In this document: positions 1-12,485 of the stretch, in pieces
Layout of the letters: each line of letters starts with the position of its first letter
How positions within the stretch are numbered: the first letter of the stretch is position 1
Assembly (NCBI RefSeq): GCF_000497445.1
Contig: NZ_CM002285.1
Coordinates: 1,147,312-1,211,311 of the forward strand
Length of the DNA stretch: 64,000 bases
Direction of reading: 5' to 3'
Origin: Streptomyces roseochromogenus subsp. oscitans DS 12.976
GTDB taxonomy: Bacteria > Actinomycetota > Actinomycetes > Streptomycetales > Streptomycetaceae
Position numbers and translations under genes: made by a program
The notes under the pieces: generated by a model
Databases searched by the model: none
What the model was told of the DNA's origin: nothing
The model's input: only the letters and a program-made list of their open reading frames with translations

Positions 1-65
1 TCCGGAGAGGCCTCGAACTCGGCGGCATCGTCCGCACCGGCGCAGGTCACCGACCGGACCTCGCT

Positions 66-109
66 GTCCTACGGGCGTGGCCTCTGCGTCCTACGGGCGT
101 GGCCTCTGC
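66..109. repeat. 22-bp exact tandem direct repeat
   Basis: Two back-to-back copies of a 22-bp unit beginning gtcctacgggcg and ending cctctgc lie at 66-87 and 88-109, just past the stop of the neighbouring GntR gene. The first 122 bases contain no gene I can support. The repeat may mark slippage or an old rearrangement end; I see no known element in it. Confidence 0.85.
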
Positions 110-122
110 AGATGAGCGTGCG

Positions 123-776
123 TCAGATGACGCTGCGGATCGCCGCCTCGAACCCTTCCACGTGTCCTGTGGCAAGGGCGGCAGCCTTCTCCGCGTCGCC
201 GTCGATGATGGCCCGCAGCAGGTGCCTGTGCTCGTGCACGTGGCCCGCCAGGCCCGGCAGCCGGTCGAGGAACAGGCACCAGATGCGCGTGGCAAGGTTG
301 TCGTACCTGATCAGGGTGTCCTCGAGGTAGGGATTCCGGGCCGCCGCGTAGATGGCGCGGTGCACGGTCATGTCGAGCCGGATGAGGTCCGTGTCCCCAT
401 CGGATGCGTCTGCCAGTTGTGCCAGCAATCGGTCGAGGCCGGCTCGCTCGCCCTCGCCGGCGCGCTCGGCTGCCAGGCCCGCAGCGAGCGGTTCGAGCTG
501 CTTGCGGACCTCTGAGATGTGTCCGAGATCGGCGATCTGCACCTCGGTGGCGAAGGTTCCGCGCCGGGGATAGGCGACGATGAGGCGCTCATGCTCCAGC
601 CGCTTGAGGGCCTCCCGGACCGGAGTGCGCCCGAAACCGAGTTCCGCGGCGATCCGCTCGTCATTGACGGGCTCACCGGGGCGGATCTGGAGGGTCACCA
701 GACGGTCCGAGATGGAGCGATAAGCCTGGTCGGCCAGCGTTCCATCACCCTGACCAGCGACGGTCGACACACTCAC
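123..776 (-). CDS. GntR-family (FCD domain) transcriptional regulator
   Basis: A 217-aa regulator. Residues about 14-80 form a winged helix of the GntR type ([14 protein letters not shown] recognition region, then [11 protein letters not shown]). The rest is an all-helical FCD ligand domain with metal-ligand-like positions ([20 protein letters not shown]). GTG at 776 is chosen because GGGAGGG sits just upstream; in-frame starts further out have no such site. It is divergent from the glyA-like gene at 877, with the palindrome TGATATATCA between them. It closely resembles the regulator at 39699-40364, which also sits opposite a glyA. I infer repression of serine/glycine catabolism genes; the ligand is unknown. 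Confidence 0.9.
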   Translation of the reverse strand: MSVSTVAGQGDGTLADQAYRSISDRLVTLQIRPGEPVNDERIAAELGFGRTPVREALKRLEHERLIVAYPRRGTFATEVQIADLGHISEVRKQLEPLAAGLAAERAGEGERAGLDRLLAQLADASDGDTDLIRLDMTVHRAIYAAARNPYLEDTLIRYDNLATRIWCLFLDRLPGLAGHVHEHRHLLRAIIDGDAEKAAALATGHVEGFEAAIRSVI

Positions 777-835
777 CGCGCAGCCCTCCCTTGACGCGAC
801 CCGATCCGTCCTCGTAGCGTATCGCAACAGCGGAT

Positions 836-845
836 TGATATATCA
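836..845. promoter_or_regulatory. Probable GntR operator, palindrome TGATATATCA
   Basis: A perfect 10-bp palindrome 32 bp before the glyA-like ATG at 877 and 60 bp from the GntR start at 776. The same palindrome lies at 40432-40441 in the equivalent gap of the second locus. Conservation between diverged paralogous loci, and a form typical of FCD-type GntR operators, support an operator. Confidence 0.7.
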
Positions 846-876
846 GTCGACTTTCAGTCGCTCACCAGGGAGTTTC

Positions 877-1872
877 ATGACTTCCCACATCCCCGCCCAG
901 CGAGTGGCCCGATCCGCGGTTCTCGGCGCTCGGCTCGGTGACTTCGACCCGGAGATCGCCACGGCCATCGAGGCGGAGCCGGCCCGGCAGCGCGGCACCC
1001 TGGAGATGATCGCGAGCGAGAACCTCGCACCGCTCGCCGTCATGCAGGCCCAGGGATCGGTGCTGACCAACAAGTACGCCGAGGGCTACCCCGGACGCCG
1101 CTACTACGGCGGCTGTGAGCACGTCGACGCCATCGAGCAGCTCGCCATCGACCGCGTCAAGGAACTGTTCGGCGCCGAAGCCGCCAACGTGCAGCCCCAC
1201 TCCGGTGCGCAGGCCAACGCCGCCGTCATGGCCGCCCTGCTGCAGCCCGGCGACACGATCCTGGGGCTGGACCTGGCCCACGGCGGCCACCTCACCCACG
1301 GCATGCGGCTCAATTTCTCCGGGCGCCTGTACAAAGTGGCGGCCTATCAGGTCAGCGAGCACGATGACCGCATCGACATGGAGCAGGTCCGCAAGCTCGC
1401 CCACGAGCACCGGCCGAAGCTGATCGTGGCCGGCTGGTCGGCCTACCCCCGCCGGCTCGACTTCGCGGAGTTCCGTCGCGTCGCGGACGAGGTCGGCGCG
1501 TGCCTGATGGTCGACATGGCCCACTTCGCAGGCCTGGTCGCCGCCGGGCTGCACCCCTCTCCCGTACCGCACGCGCACGTGGTGACCACCACCACGCACA
1601 AAAGGCTCGGCGGCCCCCGCGGCGGTGTCATCCTGTCCACCGCCGAACTCGCCAAGAAGATCAACTCCTCGGTCTCCCCCGGCCAGCAGGGCAACGCGGT
1701 GGCCTCCCTCAAGGCCATCACCGCGGCACGGATGGCCATACACGGTGACGGCACCCACCACGTCTGCCTCGACCAGGCGATCAAGACCATGCGGGAGACC
1801 GGAGCCGACATGAAGGACAAGTACAAGGAGACCGCGCGCGGCGGTCTCGCCCTCAACGTCGTCGAGTGCTGA
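877..1872 (+). pseudogene. Chimeric remnant: 5' serine hydroxymethyltransferase fused in frame to 3' L-serine dehydratase
   Basis: A 331-codon open frame. Codons 1 to about 271 are PLP-dependent serine hydroxymethyltransferase ([24 protein letters not shown] lysine in [14 protein letters not shown]) and align throughout with the intact glyA at 40481. After [12 protein letters not shown], near base 1690, homology switches to the last 58 or so residues of an L-serine dehydratase SdaA ([26 protein letters not shown], ending NVVEC). The SHMT C-terminal domain, which carries substrate-carboxylate and folate contacts, is gone, as is nearly all of SdaA. I infer one in-frame deletion. The frame, an AGGGAG ribosome site before the ATG at 877, and the 9-bp gap to purU are intact, so it may still be translated. 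The upstream start at 835 would overlap the operator. SHMT activity is unlikely. Confidence 0.85.
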
Positions 1873-1881
1873 GGAGCCCCC

Positions 1882-2736
1882 ATGAAGAACGAGTTCGTCC
1901 TCACCCTCAGCTGCCCCGAGCGCCCCGGCATCCTCCACGCCGTGACGTCGTTCCTGCTCGGGCACGGATGCGACATCACCGAGCACCAGCAGTTCGACGA
2001 CGCCGACAACGGCATCGTGTTCCTGCGCACCAGCTTCGCCACGCCCGACAGCGAGGTGACCCTGGACCGGCTGCGGGACACCTTCGCGCCCGTGGCCACC
2101 GAGTTCGGGATGGAATGGCAGCTCCGGAATGCCGCGCTCAAGCCGCGCGTGCTGGTGATGGTGTCCAAGTTCGACCACTGTCTGGCCGACCTGCTCTACC
2201 GCTGGCGCAGCAACGCTCTGGACGCCGAGATCGTCCTGGTGGCCTCCAACCATCCTGACCTGGAGCCACTGGTGGCGGCCGAGGGAGTGCCGTTCGAGCA
2301 CATCCCGGTCACGGCCGACACCAAGCCGCAGGCCGAAGCCCAGCTGCTGGCCCTGGTCGAGGAACACCACATCGACCTCGTCGTCCTCGCCCGCTACATG
2401 CAGGTGCTCTCGGACGACCTGTGCAAGCGACTGGAAGGCCGGGCCATCAACATCCACCACTCCTTCCTGCCGAGCTTCGCCGGAGCCAAGCCGTACCACC
2501 AGGCCCACCGCCGCGGAGTGAAACTCGTCGGCGCCACCGCCCACTACGTCACCGCCGATCTGGACGAGGGACCGATCATCGAGCAGGAGATCATCCGCGT
2601 CGATCACCGTGCCGGCCCCGACCAACTCGTCACCGTCGGCCGCGACGCCGAGCGCCTGGCGCTGGCCCGCGCCGTCAACTGGCACTGCCAGGGCCGCGTC
2701 CTGATCCACGGCAACCGAACCGTGGTCTTCAGCTGA
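1882..2736 (+). CDS. purU: Formyltetrahydrofolate deformylase
   Basis: A 284-aa enzyme hydrolysing 10-formyl-THF to formate and THF, which balances one-carbon pools in the cytosol. An N-terminal ACT domain (about residues 1-80, starting LTLSCPERPGILHAV) is followed by a formyltransferase-fold hydrolase domain (90-284) with the Asn/His catalytic segment INIHHSFLPSF and the aspartate in TADLDEGPII. The ATG follows GAGGAG. It lies 9 bp after the chimeric glyA/sdaA frame and is probably co-transcribed. The sarcosine operon at 40.5-46.8 kb makes methylene-THF and lacks a purU, so this copy may serve both loci. It is the last gene before the antibiotic cluster. Confidence 0.95.
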   Translation: MKNEFVLTLSCPERPGILHAVTSFLLGHGCDITEHQQFDDADNGIVFLRTSFATPDSEVTLDRLRDTFAPVATEFGMEWQLRNAALKPRVLVMVSKFDHCLADLLYRWRSNALDAEIVLVASNHPDLEPLVAAEGVPFEHIPVTADTKPQAEAQLLALVEEHHIDLVVLARYMQVLSDDLCKRLEGRAINIHHSFLPSFAGAKPYHQAHRRGVKLVGATAHYVTADLDEGPIIEQEIIRVDHRAGPDQLVTVGRDAERLALARAVNWHCQGRVLIHGNRTVVFS

Positions 2737-3019
2737 CCCTGGCAGCGGAGCCGACGTTGTGCCTGTGTCTCCGTAGCCCAGCTCGACGGACAACTTGTCC
2801 GCTCACAAAGGCGCCGACATCAGCCGCCGGGCACAGAAGAACAAGGCCCTCACGCCTATCTGCCCTGGCGCAACGCCGACGCCCGCCATCGTGACGTCCT
2901 GGCTGCCGAACGAGCATCGTGCCCGCATCCGCAGCGAGAAAGGCATCCGCTGGGGCAGTCGCCCCCTCGCCGCGGCGGCCTGAACGCAACCCGGCGAACC
3001 TATGCGGTCAGAGCACTTC

Positions 3020-5131
3020 TCAGACATCGATCCTGGACCGGTCGAGCGTGGCGGCGGAGCTGGTGATGAACTCCTTACGGGGAGCTACGTCGTTGCCCAT
3101 CAGCAGGTCGAATACGCCTTCCGCGGCTTCCAGATCGGTGAGGTTGATGCGACGCAGGGTGCGGTGGCGCGGGTCCATCGTGGTCTCGGCCAGCTGGTCC
3201 GCGTCCATCTCGCCCAGACCCTTGTAGCGCTGGACCGAGTCCTTGTACCGGATGCCCTTGCTCTGGAACTCCATGAGCTTGTCGCGCAGTTCGCGGTCCG
3301 AGTACGTGTAGACGTACCTCTCCTGGCCCTTCCTGGGTTGAACGAGCTCGATGCGGTGCAGGGGCGGCACCGCGGCGAAGACCCGGCCGGCCTCGACCAT
3401 GGGCCGCATGTAGCGGTGGAACAGCGTCAGGAGCAGCGTCCGGATGTGGGAGCCGTCCACATCGGCGTCGGTCATCATGATGATCTTGCCGTAGCGGGCC
3501 GTGTCGATGTCGAAGGTGCGGCCCGACCCGGCTCCTATGACCTGGATGATCGCACCGCACTCGGCGTTCTTCAGCATGTCCGACACGGACGACCGCTGCA
3601 CGTTGAGGATCTTGCCGCGGATCGGCAGCAGGGCCTGGAACTCTGAGTTCCGGGCCAGCTTGGCCGTACCGAGCGCGGAGTCGCCCTCGACGATGAACAG
3701 CTCGCTGCGGTCGACGTCGTCGCTGCGGCAGTCGGCGAGCTTGGCCGGCAGGGACGAGGACTCCAGGGCCGACTTGCGGCGCTGCGCGTCCTTGTGCTGG
3801 CGGGCGGCGATGCGGGTGCGGGCCGCGGCGACGGCCTTCTCCATGACCACGCGGGCCTGCTGGGCCGCGTCGCGCTTGGTGGAGGTCAGGAACGCCTTGA
3901 GTTCTTTGCTGATCACGTTGTTCACGATGCGGCGGGCCGCCGAGGTGCCGAGGACCTCCTTGGTCTGGCCCTCGAACTGCGGCTCGGCCAGGCGCACGGT
4001 CACGACGGCGGTGAGGCCCTCCAGGGCGTCGTCCTTGGCGATGTCGTCCTCGGCGACGCGCAACAGCTTCTTGGCGCGCAGCACCTCGTTGAGCGTCTTG
4101 CCGACGGCCTGTTCGAAGCCAGCGACGTGGGTGCCGCCCTTGGGGGTGGCGATGATGTTGACGAAGGACCGCACCGTGGTGTCGTATCCGGTGCCCCAGC
4201 GCAGCGCGACGTCCACGCCGAGCTCTCGGGTGACCTCCGTGGGCGTCATCTGGCCGTGCTCGTCCAGGACCGGGACCGTCTCCTTGAAGGTGCCCTGTCC
4301 GCTGAAGCGGAGGATGTCGCAGACCGGCGTGTCGCTCGCCAGGAACTCGCAGAACTCGCTGATGCCGCCGTCGAAACGGAAGGACTCCTCGCCCTTGCTG
4401 CCGCCCTCGCCGAGGCCGAACTCGTCGCGCACGACGATGGTCAGGCCGGGCACCAGGAAGGCCGTCTGGCGGGCACGCTGGTGCAGGTTCTCCAGAGAGA
4501 GCTTGGCGTCCTTGAGGAAGCTCTGGCGGTCGGCCCAGTAGCGCACGCGCGTGCCGGTCCGCGACTTGGGGATTTTGGTGGTCTGGCGCAGTCCCTGGGC
4601 GGGGGTGAAAGGGGCGTCGGGTCCGGGGCCGGTGTACGTGCCGGGTGTGCCGCGGCGGAAGCTGATGGCGTGAGTGCGGCCGTGGCGGTCGACCTCGACG
4701 TCCAGCCGGGCGGACAGCGCGTTGACCACGGAGGCGCCGACGCCGTGCAGGCCGCCGGAGGCGGCGTAGGAGCCGCCGCCGAATTTTCCGCCGGCGTGGA
4801 GTTTGGTGTAGGCGATCTCGACTCCGGACAGGCCGGTGCGGGGTTCGGTGTCCACGGGGATGCCGCGGCCGTTGTCGGTGACTTCCACGGAGCCGTCGTC
4901 GTGGAGGATGACCTCGATGTAGTCGCAGGCGCCGGCCAGGGCCTCGTCGACGGCGTTGTCGATGATCTCCCACAGGCAGTGCATCAAGCCGCGGCTGTCG
5001 CTGGATCCGATGTACATGCCGGGGCGTTTGCGTACGGCTTCGAGTCCTTCGAGCACCATCAGGTGCCGTGCGGTGTAGTCGGAGCCGTCCTGAGGGCGGC
5101 TGCCGGCGGCCGGGGCGGGGAGTGTACTCAC
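3020..5131 (-). CDS. parYR: Aminocoumarin-resistant topoisomerase IV subunit B (ParY)
   Basis: About 703 aa. N-terminal GHKL ATPase with [23 protein letters not shown] (ATP/Mg asparagine), [10 protein letters not shown] and GLHGVGASVVNALS, then the transducer domain, then a C-terminal TOPRIM domain (FIVEGDSALG, MTDADVDGSHIRTL). GTG at 5131 is chosen because AGGAGAG lies 6-12 bases upstream; a longer frame to 5281 exists but has no family sequence. It is the second resistance gene, 79 bp downstream of gyrBR. TDVDRSELF and MHCLWEII are ParE/ParY-like rather than GyrB-like. Aminocoumarins compete with ATP on GyrB and ParE, so a second insensitive target gene protects topoisomerase IV. Confidence 0.92.
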   Translation of the reverse strand: MSTLPAPAAGSRPQDGSDYTARHLMVLEGLEAVRKRPGMYIGSSDSRGLMHCLWEIIDNAVDEALAGACDYIEVILHDDGSVEVTDNGRGIPVDTEPRTGLSGVEIAYTKLHAGGKFGGGSYAASGGLHGVGASVVNALSARLDVEVDRHGRTHAISFRRGTPGTYTGPGPDAPFTPAQGLRQTTKIPKSRTGTRVRYWADRQSFLKDAKLSLENLHQRARQTAFLVPGLTIVVRDEFGLGEGGSKGEESFRFDGGISEFCEFLASDTPVCDILRFSGQGTFKETVPVLDEHGQMTPTEVTRELGVDVALRWGTGYDTTVRSFVNIIATPKGGTHVAGFEQAVGKTLNEVLRAKKLLRVAEDDIAKDDALEGLTAVVTVRLAEPQFEGQTKEVLGTSAARRIVNNVISKELKAFLTSTKRDAAQQARVVMEKAVAAARTRIAARQHKDAQRRKSALESSSLPAKLADCRSDDVDRSELFIVEGDSALGTAKLARNSEFQALLPIRGKILNVQRSSVSDMLKNAECGAIIQVIGAGSGRTFDIDTARYGKIIMMTDADVDGSHIRTLLLTLFHRYMRPMVEAGRVFAAVPPLHRIELVQPRKGQERYVYTYSDRELRDKLMEFQSKGIRYKDSVQRYKGLGEMDADQLAETTMDPRHRTLRRINLTDLEAAEGVFDLLMGNDVAPRKEFITSSAATLDRSRIDV

Positions 5132-5210
5132 GCAGTGCTCTCCTGGGCAACAGAGGGTAGTGGCGGGGCTTCTGGTCACGCGTCCGAGAGGGCGGGAGCA
5201 GTGCCCAGGG

Positions 5211-8358
<3,148 letters not shown>

Positions 8359-8362
<4 letters not shown>

Positions 8363-8955
8363 CGACGAGTCAACGCCGTTAACGCCTGACAGGCCGCATA
8401 GCTGGGCAACAAGCCCGAATCCCGGGCCTCGGAGAGCAAGAGCGCGTCCTGGTCACGGGCGGAGAGCAGCGGGGTCCCGGCGGGCCAGTTGATGGCCAAT
8501 TCAGGATCGAGCGGGTGCACACCATGCTCGGATGCCGGGTTGTAGGTCTGCGAACACAGATAACACAGCGTGGCCTCGTCTGAGATCGCGCAGAAGCCGT
8601 GTCCGATGCCTTCCGAGAGGTAGACGGCACGACGGCTGACATCGTCGAGTCGGGTACCTTCCCAGCGCCCGTAAGTCGACGAGCCGACGCGTAGGTCCAC
8701 CACCACGTCGAACACCGCGCCGCGCACACACGTCACGTACTTGGCCTGCCCCGGCGGCACATCGGCGAAGTGAATGCCGCGCAGCACGCCGCGAGCGGAT
8801 ACCGACAGATTGGCCTGGGCCAGCCGCAGTGGGCGGCCGACCTCTGCGGCAAACCGGTCGACGCAGTACCAGTCCAGGAAGACCCCGCGCGCATCGGCGT
8901 GCTGCCTAGGGGTGATCTCCCAGACACCCTCGATACCGAGCGGGCGCAGTTTCAC
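8359..8955 (-). CDS. cloW: dTDP-4-keto-6-deoxyglucose epimerase
   Basis: 198-aa cupin of the RmlC type. It epimerises dTDP-4-keto-6-deoxyglucose on the way to L-noviose. Visible features: an N-terminal [19 protein letters not shown], the active-site region [18 protein letters not shown] (His as catalytic base), the strand [14 protein letters not shown], and [10 protein letters not shown] with the family tyrosine/histidine environment. GTG at 8955 overlaps the cloV stop (GTGA), and AAGGAG/GAAGG lies just upstream. It belongs to the run cloS-T-U-V-W. Confidence 0.93.
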
Positions 8956-9842
8956 GACACCTTCAACTCCTTCAACTCCCTCTCGGCGAGCAGGTCGAGG
9001 AGATATTGGCCGTAGCCGCTCTTGAGCAATGGGCGGCTGAGTTCCCGCAACTGGTCATTCTCAATGAGGCCGCAGCGCCAGGCGACCTCTTCCACGCAGC
9101 CGATCTTGAGGCCCTGTCGTTCTTCAACCACACGCACGTACTCCGATGCCTGGACCAAGGAGGTGAACGTTCCCGTGTCCAGCCAGGCGGTACCCCGGTC
9201 GAGTGCGGTCACCCGCAACTGACCCCACCTCAGATACGTTTCGTTGACGGCGGTGATCTCCAGCTCGCCACGCTCACTCGGCACCAGGCCGCGAGCGACC
9301 TCCACCACCCGGTTGTCGTAAAAGTACAACCCCGGCACGGCGTACCGCGACTTGGGATCGGCCGGCTTCTCCTCTATGGAGACGGCCATACCGGCCTCGT
9401 CGAACTCCACTACTGCGTAGGCTGTGGGGTCGGCGACGACGTAGGCAAAGATCCGCCCCCCGACGGGGTCGCTGTACTCACGCAGCCGAGTCCCCAGGCC
9501 CCCGCCATGGAAGATGTTGTCCCCGAGAACCAAGGCCACCGACTGGTCGCCAATGAACTCGGCACCTAGGACAAACGCCTGCGCGATACCCTCGGGCTGC
9601 TCTTGGACAGCGTACTCAAGGCGCAGGCCCAGTTGCGAGCCGTCGCCGAGGAGATGGCGGAACTGGCGCTGGTCTTCGGGGCGCGTGATCACCAGTATCT
9701 CCCGTATGCCAGCCATCATCAGCGTGGTCAGCGGGTAGTAGATCATCGGCTTGTCGAAGACCGGTATCAACTGCTTGGAAACAGCCCGGGTGACCGGCCA
9801 CAGCCTGGAGCCGGTACCGCCCGCAAGAAGGATTCCCCGCAT
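8952..9842 (-). CDS. cloV: Glucose-1-phosphate thymidylyltransferase
   Basis: About 296-aa nucleotidyltransferase of the RmlA type, making dTDP-glucose from glucose-1-phosphate and dTTP: the first step of the noviose pathway. The N-terminal signature [16 protein letters not shown] is the nucleotide-binding loop. [25 protein letters not shown] (metal/phosphate binding) and [11 protein letters not shown] (sugar binding) follow. ATG at 9842 starts exactly at the family N-terminus; a GTG at 9872 with GGGACAGGG upstream would add ten residues and cannot be excluded. The 111-bp gap to cloU shows no gene. Confidence 0.94.
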   Translation of the reverse strand: MRGILLAGGTGSRLWPVTRAVSKQLIPVFDKPMIYYPLTTLMMAGIREILVITRPEDQRQFRHLLGDGSQLGLRLEYAVQEQPEGIAQAFVLGAEFIGDQSVALVLGDNIFHGGGLGTRLREYSDPVGGRIFAYVVADPTAYAVVEFDEAGMAVSIEEKPADPKSRYAVPGLYFYDNRVVEVARGLVPSERGELEITAVNETYLRWGQLRVTALDRGTAWLDTGTFTSLVQASEYVRVVEERQGLKIGCVEEVAWRCGLIENDQLRELSRPLLKSGYGQYLLDLLAERELKELKVS

Positions 9843-9953
9843 CGCGTCCAAGGGACGGACACCGAAATGCACCGGCAGCCCTGTCCCTTCGTCCCCCCTT
9901 CCGACCTTCTCGCCACGTGGAACGGGATCACCGCAGCCGACACCGTGGCCACG

Positions 9954-11216
9954 TCACAACGCCGACTCCGCCGATATCACGCGTGGTTCGGGTATGGGAA
10001 CAATAAAACGGCCGCCGTTTTCCAGAAACGACTTCTCCTTGCTGATGATCTCCGGCGCGTAGTTCCAGGCCAACAGCAGGTAGTAGTCCGGTACATGGTC
10101 GCCTGCCTGTTCCGGTGACCAGATCGGAATTCTGGACCCTGGTAGGATTTTTCCCTGTTTCAGAGCTGTTGTGTCACTACAGAACCGGATCTCCTGATGC
10201 CCCAGCCCGCATGCGGCGAGCAGTGCACTGCCTTTAGTTGGTGCGCCGTATCCAGCCACTGACTTGCCCTCTGCCACCACGCCGCATACCAGTTCTCGGA
10301 TCTGTGCGCGAACTCGTTCCGTACGCTCGGCGAATTTCCGGTATGTTCCCTCCTCTGCGATGCCCTGGCTTCGTTCTTCCGCGAGCATCTCGGCAACAGC
10401 GGGCCGCACCTCATAGCCGGCGGTGGTCGGGGCGGCGAAGACCACGATCGAGCCGCCGTGCACATCGGCTGTGTGTACGTCCACGACGCGAAGGCCGTGC
10501 GACTCGAACAGCCTGCACAGCGAGCCAAGCGAAAAGTAGGAAAGGTGTTCGTGAAAGATGGTGTCGAACTGATTGTTTGCGAGCAGTTCGACTAGATAGG
10601 GAACTTCCACGAAGAACAGGCCATCAGGCGCCAGCAGGGCGGAGACTCCGTTGAGGACTTCGTGAATGTCGTGGATGTGGGCGAAACATTGGCGCCCGTA
10701 AACCAGTCGCGCCGGACCATGTCCACTCGCGATCTCCTGGCCGACTTCGGTGATGAAACCAGCAGGAATCGTTTCCACGCCGCGGCCGTTGGCGATGTCG
10801 GCGAGATTGCGCGCAGGATCAACGCCAAGCACCCGCATGCCGGCCTGCTGGAACAGCTGCAGGTGAGCGCCGGTGTTACTGCCGAACTCCACGACGAGAT
10901 CTCCATCGGTCAGACCGATCCACCCGATACACAGTTCGACGAGCTGCCGCATGTGCTGGATGATCGAGCCTGCGTCCGAGGCGACATAACGATAGTGCCC
11001 GAAAAGGACATCCGGTTCGATGACATGACGCAGTGTCATCAGCCAGCATTTCCGGCACACGACGACATCCAGCGGGAACAGAGTCTCGCCCCCTGGGGCG
11101 TCTTCCTTGCCGAGCAGGTTTCCGGCCAGTGGTGTCGATCCGAACGAGACCACATCAAGCCAATCGTTGTGCCCGCACACCCGGCACTTGTTGATGGGCC
11201 GCACGATGTCCTGCAA
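9954..11216 (-). CDS. cloU: SAM-dependent sugar C-methyltransferase (C-5 of dTDP-4-keto-6-deoxyhexose)
   Basis: 420 aa if started at TTG 11216. It adds the second 5-methyl group of noviose. An N-terminal zinc-binding part (CRVCGHNDW, VVCRKCWLM) precedes a Rossmann methyltransferase domain (DLVVEFGSNTGAHLQ with the SAM loop, VLGVDPARN, FFVEVPYL, FHEHLSYFS) and a C-terminal Rossmann-like domain (SVAGYGAPTKGSALL), the layout of NovU/TylCIII-type enzymes. TTG 11216 is preferred because GGGGGAGG lies five bases upstream; the frame stays open to 11291. The 225-bp gap between this start and cloT holds nothing recognisable. Confidence 0.92.
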   Translation of the reverse strand: MQDIVRPINKCRVCGHNDWLDVVSFGSTPLAGNLLGKEDAPGGETLFPLDVVVCRKCWLMTLRHVIEPDVLFGHYRYVASDAGSIIQHMRQLVELCIGWIGLTDGDLVVEFGSNTGAHLQLFQQAGMRVLGVDPARNLADIANGRGVETIPAGFITEVGQEIASGHGPARLVYGRQCFAHIHDIHEVLNGVSALLAPDGLFFVEVPYLVELLANNQFDTIFHEHLSYFSLGSLCRLFESHGLRVVDVHTADVHGGSIVVFAAPTTAGYEVRPAVAEMLAEERSQGIAEEGTYRKFAERTERVRAQIRELVCGVVAEGKSVAGYGAPTKGSALLAACGLGHQEIRFCSDTTALKQGKILPGSRIPIWSPEQAGDHVPDYYLLLAWNYAPEIISKEKSFLENGGRFIVPIPEPRVISAESAL

Positions 11217-11441
11217 CTCTTCCTCCCCCTCACGGGATGCAAACCGCCGGTCTTGGGCAGTCGATTCCTCACCTGCAAGAACTGCTAACAAAATGGATCT
11301 TGGAATCTTGGAATAGGTTGACCAAAGAGCAGGTGTCGCTGACCGGCGGCAGCATCACCCAACTCACGCCGCCGACCGCGGCGCATCCGCTGGGAGATCC
11401 GTGACGACATCCACGAAGTGTTCCGCCGCCTGGTTGCGCCA

Positions 11442-12452
11442 TCATCTGCCGGCGTCGCTGGGTGAACCTGTCGCTTTGTCAGGATTCTTGAGCGGCTCCC
11501 ACCAACCACGGTGAGTGCGGTACCACTCCACTGTCTCCGCCAGCCCCTCCGCGAACGCGACACGAGGTGAGAAACCGAGTTCCGTACGAATTTTGGCGGT
11601 TTCCAGGGAATAGCGGAGATCATGCCCCAGCCTGTCCGGAACATGCCGCACCATGTCCCAGCCGACACCACAGGCAGCGAGGATGTGTTCGGCCAGTTCG
11701 AGGTTGGTCAACTCGATGCCACCGCCGATGTGGTAAACCTCCCCGGGCCGACCACCGAGGAGCACCAACTGGATGGCGCGGCAGTGGTCCGACACGTGCA
11801 GCCACTGACGGCGGTTGCGGCCATCGCCGTACACCGGAACCTGCTGCCCGTCCAGGATATTGGTCGTGAACAGCGGGATCAGCTTTTCCGGATACTGGTA
11901 CGGACCATAATTGTTGGTGCATCTGGTGACCACTACGTCGAGCCGCCGGGTCCGGTGCCAGGCCAGCGCCAGCAGATCTCCCGCCGCCTTGGCTGCCGCG
12001 TACGGTGCGTTCGGGGCTACCGGGGACACCTCGGTCCAGGCGCCCTCGGGAATCGATCCATACACCTCGTCGGTCGAGATGTGAACGAACCGTCCAAGTC
12101 GGTGACGGGAGGCTGCTTCCAGCAGCACCTGCGTGCCCAGTGCGTTCGTACGGACAAACGATGCGGCACTGTCGATCGAGCGATCCACATGTGTCTCGGC
12201 AGCGAAGTGCACGATCGCGTCGTGTCCGGCCACCACATCGTCTACCAGGCCCCGATCACAGATGTCGCCTTGCACGAACCGGTAATTCGGAAGGTCCGCG
12301 ATCGGTGCCAGGTTGAGCTCATTGCCGGAATACGTCAACTTGTCCAGAACGGTGATATGAGTTCCCGATGAACCCGGCAGAACGCCACGCAAGGTAGCCC
12401 GGACGAACTCCGAGCCGATGAAGCCGGCACCGCCCGTCACCAGAAGTCGCAT
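11442..12452 (-). CDS. cloT: dTDP-glucose 4,6-dehydratase
   Basis: 336-aa extended short-chain dehydrogenase of the RmlB type, converting dTDP-glucose to dTDP-4-keto-6-deoxyglucose. N-terminal LLVTGGAGFIGSEFV binds NAD. HFAAETHVDRSID, HISTDEVYGSIPEGAW (TDE catalytic triplet) and PYAAAKAAGD (YxxxK) follow, then TRCTNNYGPYQYPEKLIPLF. A GGAGA ribosome site lies nine bases before ATG 12452; the ATG at 12461 would fall directly on that site, so the inner start is used. It lies 33 bp after cloS. Confidence 0.95.
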   Translation of the reverse strand: MRLLVTGGAGFIGSEFVRATLRGVLPGSSGTHITVLDKLTYSGNELNLAPIADLPNYRFVQGDICDRGLVDDVVAGHDAIVHFAAETHVDRSIDSAASFVRTNALGTQVLLEAASRHRLGRFVHISTDEVYGSIPEGAWTEVSPVAPNAPYAAAKAAGDLLALAWHRTRRLDVVVTRCTNNYGPYQYPEKLIPLFTTNILDGQQVPVYGDGRNRRQWLHVSDHCRAIQLVLLGGRPGEVYHIGGGIELTNLELAEHILAACGVGWDMVRHVPDRLGHDLRYSLETAKIRTELGFSPRVAFAEGLAETVEWYRTHRGWWEPLKNPDKATGSPSDAGR

Positions 12453-12485
12453 CCGCGGCATCTCCTTTCTCTTACTCTAGGAATA

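Noticed and set aside
862..2793. A 643-codon open frame on the minus strand across glyA/sdaA and purU
   Set aside because: It is a codon-bias shadow of the plus-strand genes; it shows no family motifs and no ribosome site, while the plus-strand proteins are unmistakable.
2737..3019. Possible transposase fragment between purU and parYR
   Set aside because: Short pieces vaguely recall IS5-type sequence but no ordered set of motifs could be read in any frame.
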